38,048 bases of DNA, from NCBI GenBank assembly GCA_945897435.1, contig CAMDFJ010000012.1:1-38048 (forward strand), written 5' to 3'. The notes beneath the pieces were generated by a model. It saw only the letters and a list, made by a program, of their open reading frames with translations, made no database searches and had not been told where the DNA came from. Position 1 is the first letter of the stretch; each line of letters starts with the position of its first letter. The DNA is from Candidatus Kuenenia stuttgartensis (lineage in GTDB: Bacteria > Planctomycetota > Planctomycetia > Pirellulales > UBA1268). Shown piece after piece: positions 37,108-38,048 of this stretch. Made by a program: the position numbers and the translations under genes.

Positions 37108-38048
37108 TCAATGCCGATTCGCCGCCTCCGGCAGCGGCACCTGCGCGGGCTGCATCAGGTAGCCGATCAGGTCGCGGATCGCCTCGGGGGAGAGCTGATC
37201 GAGCATTCCCTCCGGCATCGGCGACTGCTGCGTGATCGTCACCTCGTCGATGTCCTCGGCGGCGAACAGATGGCGGTCGGTCGGCGTGACGAGCGTCAGC
37301 GTGCGATCGTCACGGGCCGTCACGAGGCCACTCAGCACCCGACCGTCGGCGAGCGCGATGATCGACATCCGATAGTCCCGACTCACCACGCCGCTGGGAT
37401 CGACGATGTTTTCGAGCAGATAATCGATGTTGGCTCGGTTGCCGCCGGTGAGATCGGGACCGATCGACTCCCCTGCGCCGAAGAGTTTGTGGCACCGGCC
37501 GCAGGATGCATCGAAGAGCCTGCGGCCCTGGGATGTGTCGGCCGCCGCGATGGTCTCGGGAGACAGCGACTCCTTGAGCGAGTCGATCCGCCGTCGCTTC
37601 TCGGCCGATGTCTCGGCGACGCCACCCCATTCGCCTTCGATACGGGCGTCGAGCCGGGCATCGCCGAGCGAACGGATCTGCCTCAGGTCATAGGCGGTGA
37701 TCACATCGCGGGGAATTTTTCCATCAGCCACGGCGTCAAGAAGGGCGGCGGCGAAGGTCCGCCGCGAGGCCAGGATGCCGATGAGCTTGGGGCGGAACGG
37801 CGGGCGAAACCGGCCGTAGGCCGCGACGAGCGCCTGCGCCACGTCCGCGTCGTCACTTCGCGAGAGACCTTCGGCGGCCAACAGATTGAAACGCTGATCG
37901 CCGAGCAGGCCGAGGCAGATGCCGCGAAGGCCCTCCTCCCCCTGCCGCACGAGCGTTTCGAGCGCCGACAGGCGGATGCCGGTATCAGCCTTTTCATCGA
38001 GGACGAGCCGGCGGATCCCATCGATGGCACGGCCGTCGCCAAAGACCG
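37108..38048 (-). CDS. HEAT-like / c-type cytochrome domain protein, partial (5' end beyond window)
   Basis: Frame stays open to the window edge; GRRLFDASCGRCHKLFGAGESIGPDLTGGNRANIDYLLENIVDPSGVVSRDYRMSIIALADGRVLSGLV: CxxCH heme site of the planctomycete PVC cytochrome type. Confidence 0.88.
   Translation of the reverse strand, partial: VFGDGRAIDGIRRLVLDEKADTGIRLSALETLVRQGEEGLRGICLGLLGDQRFNLLAAEGLSRSDDADVAQALVAAYGRFRPPFRPKLIGILASRRTFAAALLDAVADGKIPRDVITAYDLRQIRSLGDARLDARIEGEWGGVAETSAEKRRRIDSLKESLSPETIAAADTSQGRRLFDASCGRCHKLFGAGESIGPDLTGGNRANIDYLLENIVDPSGVVSRDYRMSIIALADGRVLSGLVTARDDRTLTLVTPTDRHLFAAEDIDEVTITQQSPMPEGMLDQLSPEAIRDLIGYLMQPAQVPLPEAANRH

Noticed and set aside
1-38048. CRISPR arrays, tRNA/rRNA genes, transposases or prophage genes
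   Set aside because: Looked for regularly spaced repeats, cloverleaf-like sequences and transposase motifs; none recognised by eye. The REP-like repeats are not regularly spaced with unique spacers.

Overview
High-GC, planctomycete-like window. The left ~8.6 kb (minus strand) is a nearly complete bacterial microcompartment (BMC) operon of the Planctomycetes/Verrucomicrobia (PV) aldolase type. It contains a DeoR regulator, a PduL-type phosphotransacylase, two BMC-H shell proteins, an acetate kinase, three BMC-P (EutN/CcmL) proteins, a CoA-acylating aldehyde dehydrogenase, a conserved accessory protein, a class II sugar-phosphate aldolase and a lactate/malate dehydrogenase cut by the window edge. 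Four of these proteins carry look-alike amphipathic encapsulation helices. One BMC-H has an in-frame histone-tail-like Lys/Ala-rich N-terminal extension with two plausible starts, and one BMC-P has a basic, proline-rich C-terminal tail. Next come a GNAT, an orphan BMP-family lipoprotein, a DinB-like protein, purN, ileS, two LpoB/COG3014-type lipoproteins and a KASIII-like protein. The rest is a carbohydrate-metabolism region: three Gfo/Idh/MocA oxidoreductases (two with Tat-like signals), a NagB-PIG-L fusion, a triple-DUF1080 protein, an NHS-type MFS transporter, a Tat-signal enolase-superfamily protein, a TIM-barrel isomerase, DeoC, a class I aldolase-like protein, a PEP-CTERM protein with two DTGA motifs, a PfkB kinase, a sulfatase and a truncated c-type cytochrome. 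Dispersed palindromic (REP-like) repeats lie in two intergenic regions. The BMC class itself is described in the literature. The tails, the accessory protein, the PEP-CTERM DTGA protein and the repeats are the parts I would look at again. All family calls are from motif recognition by eye; no database search was run.
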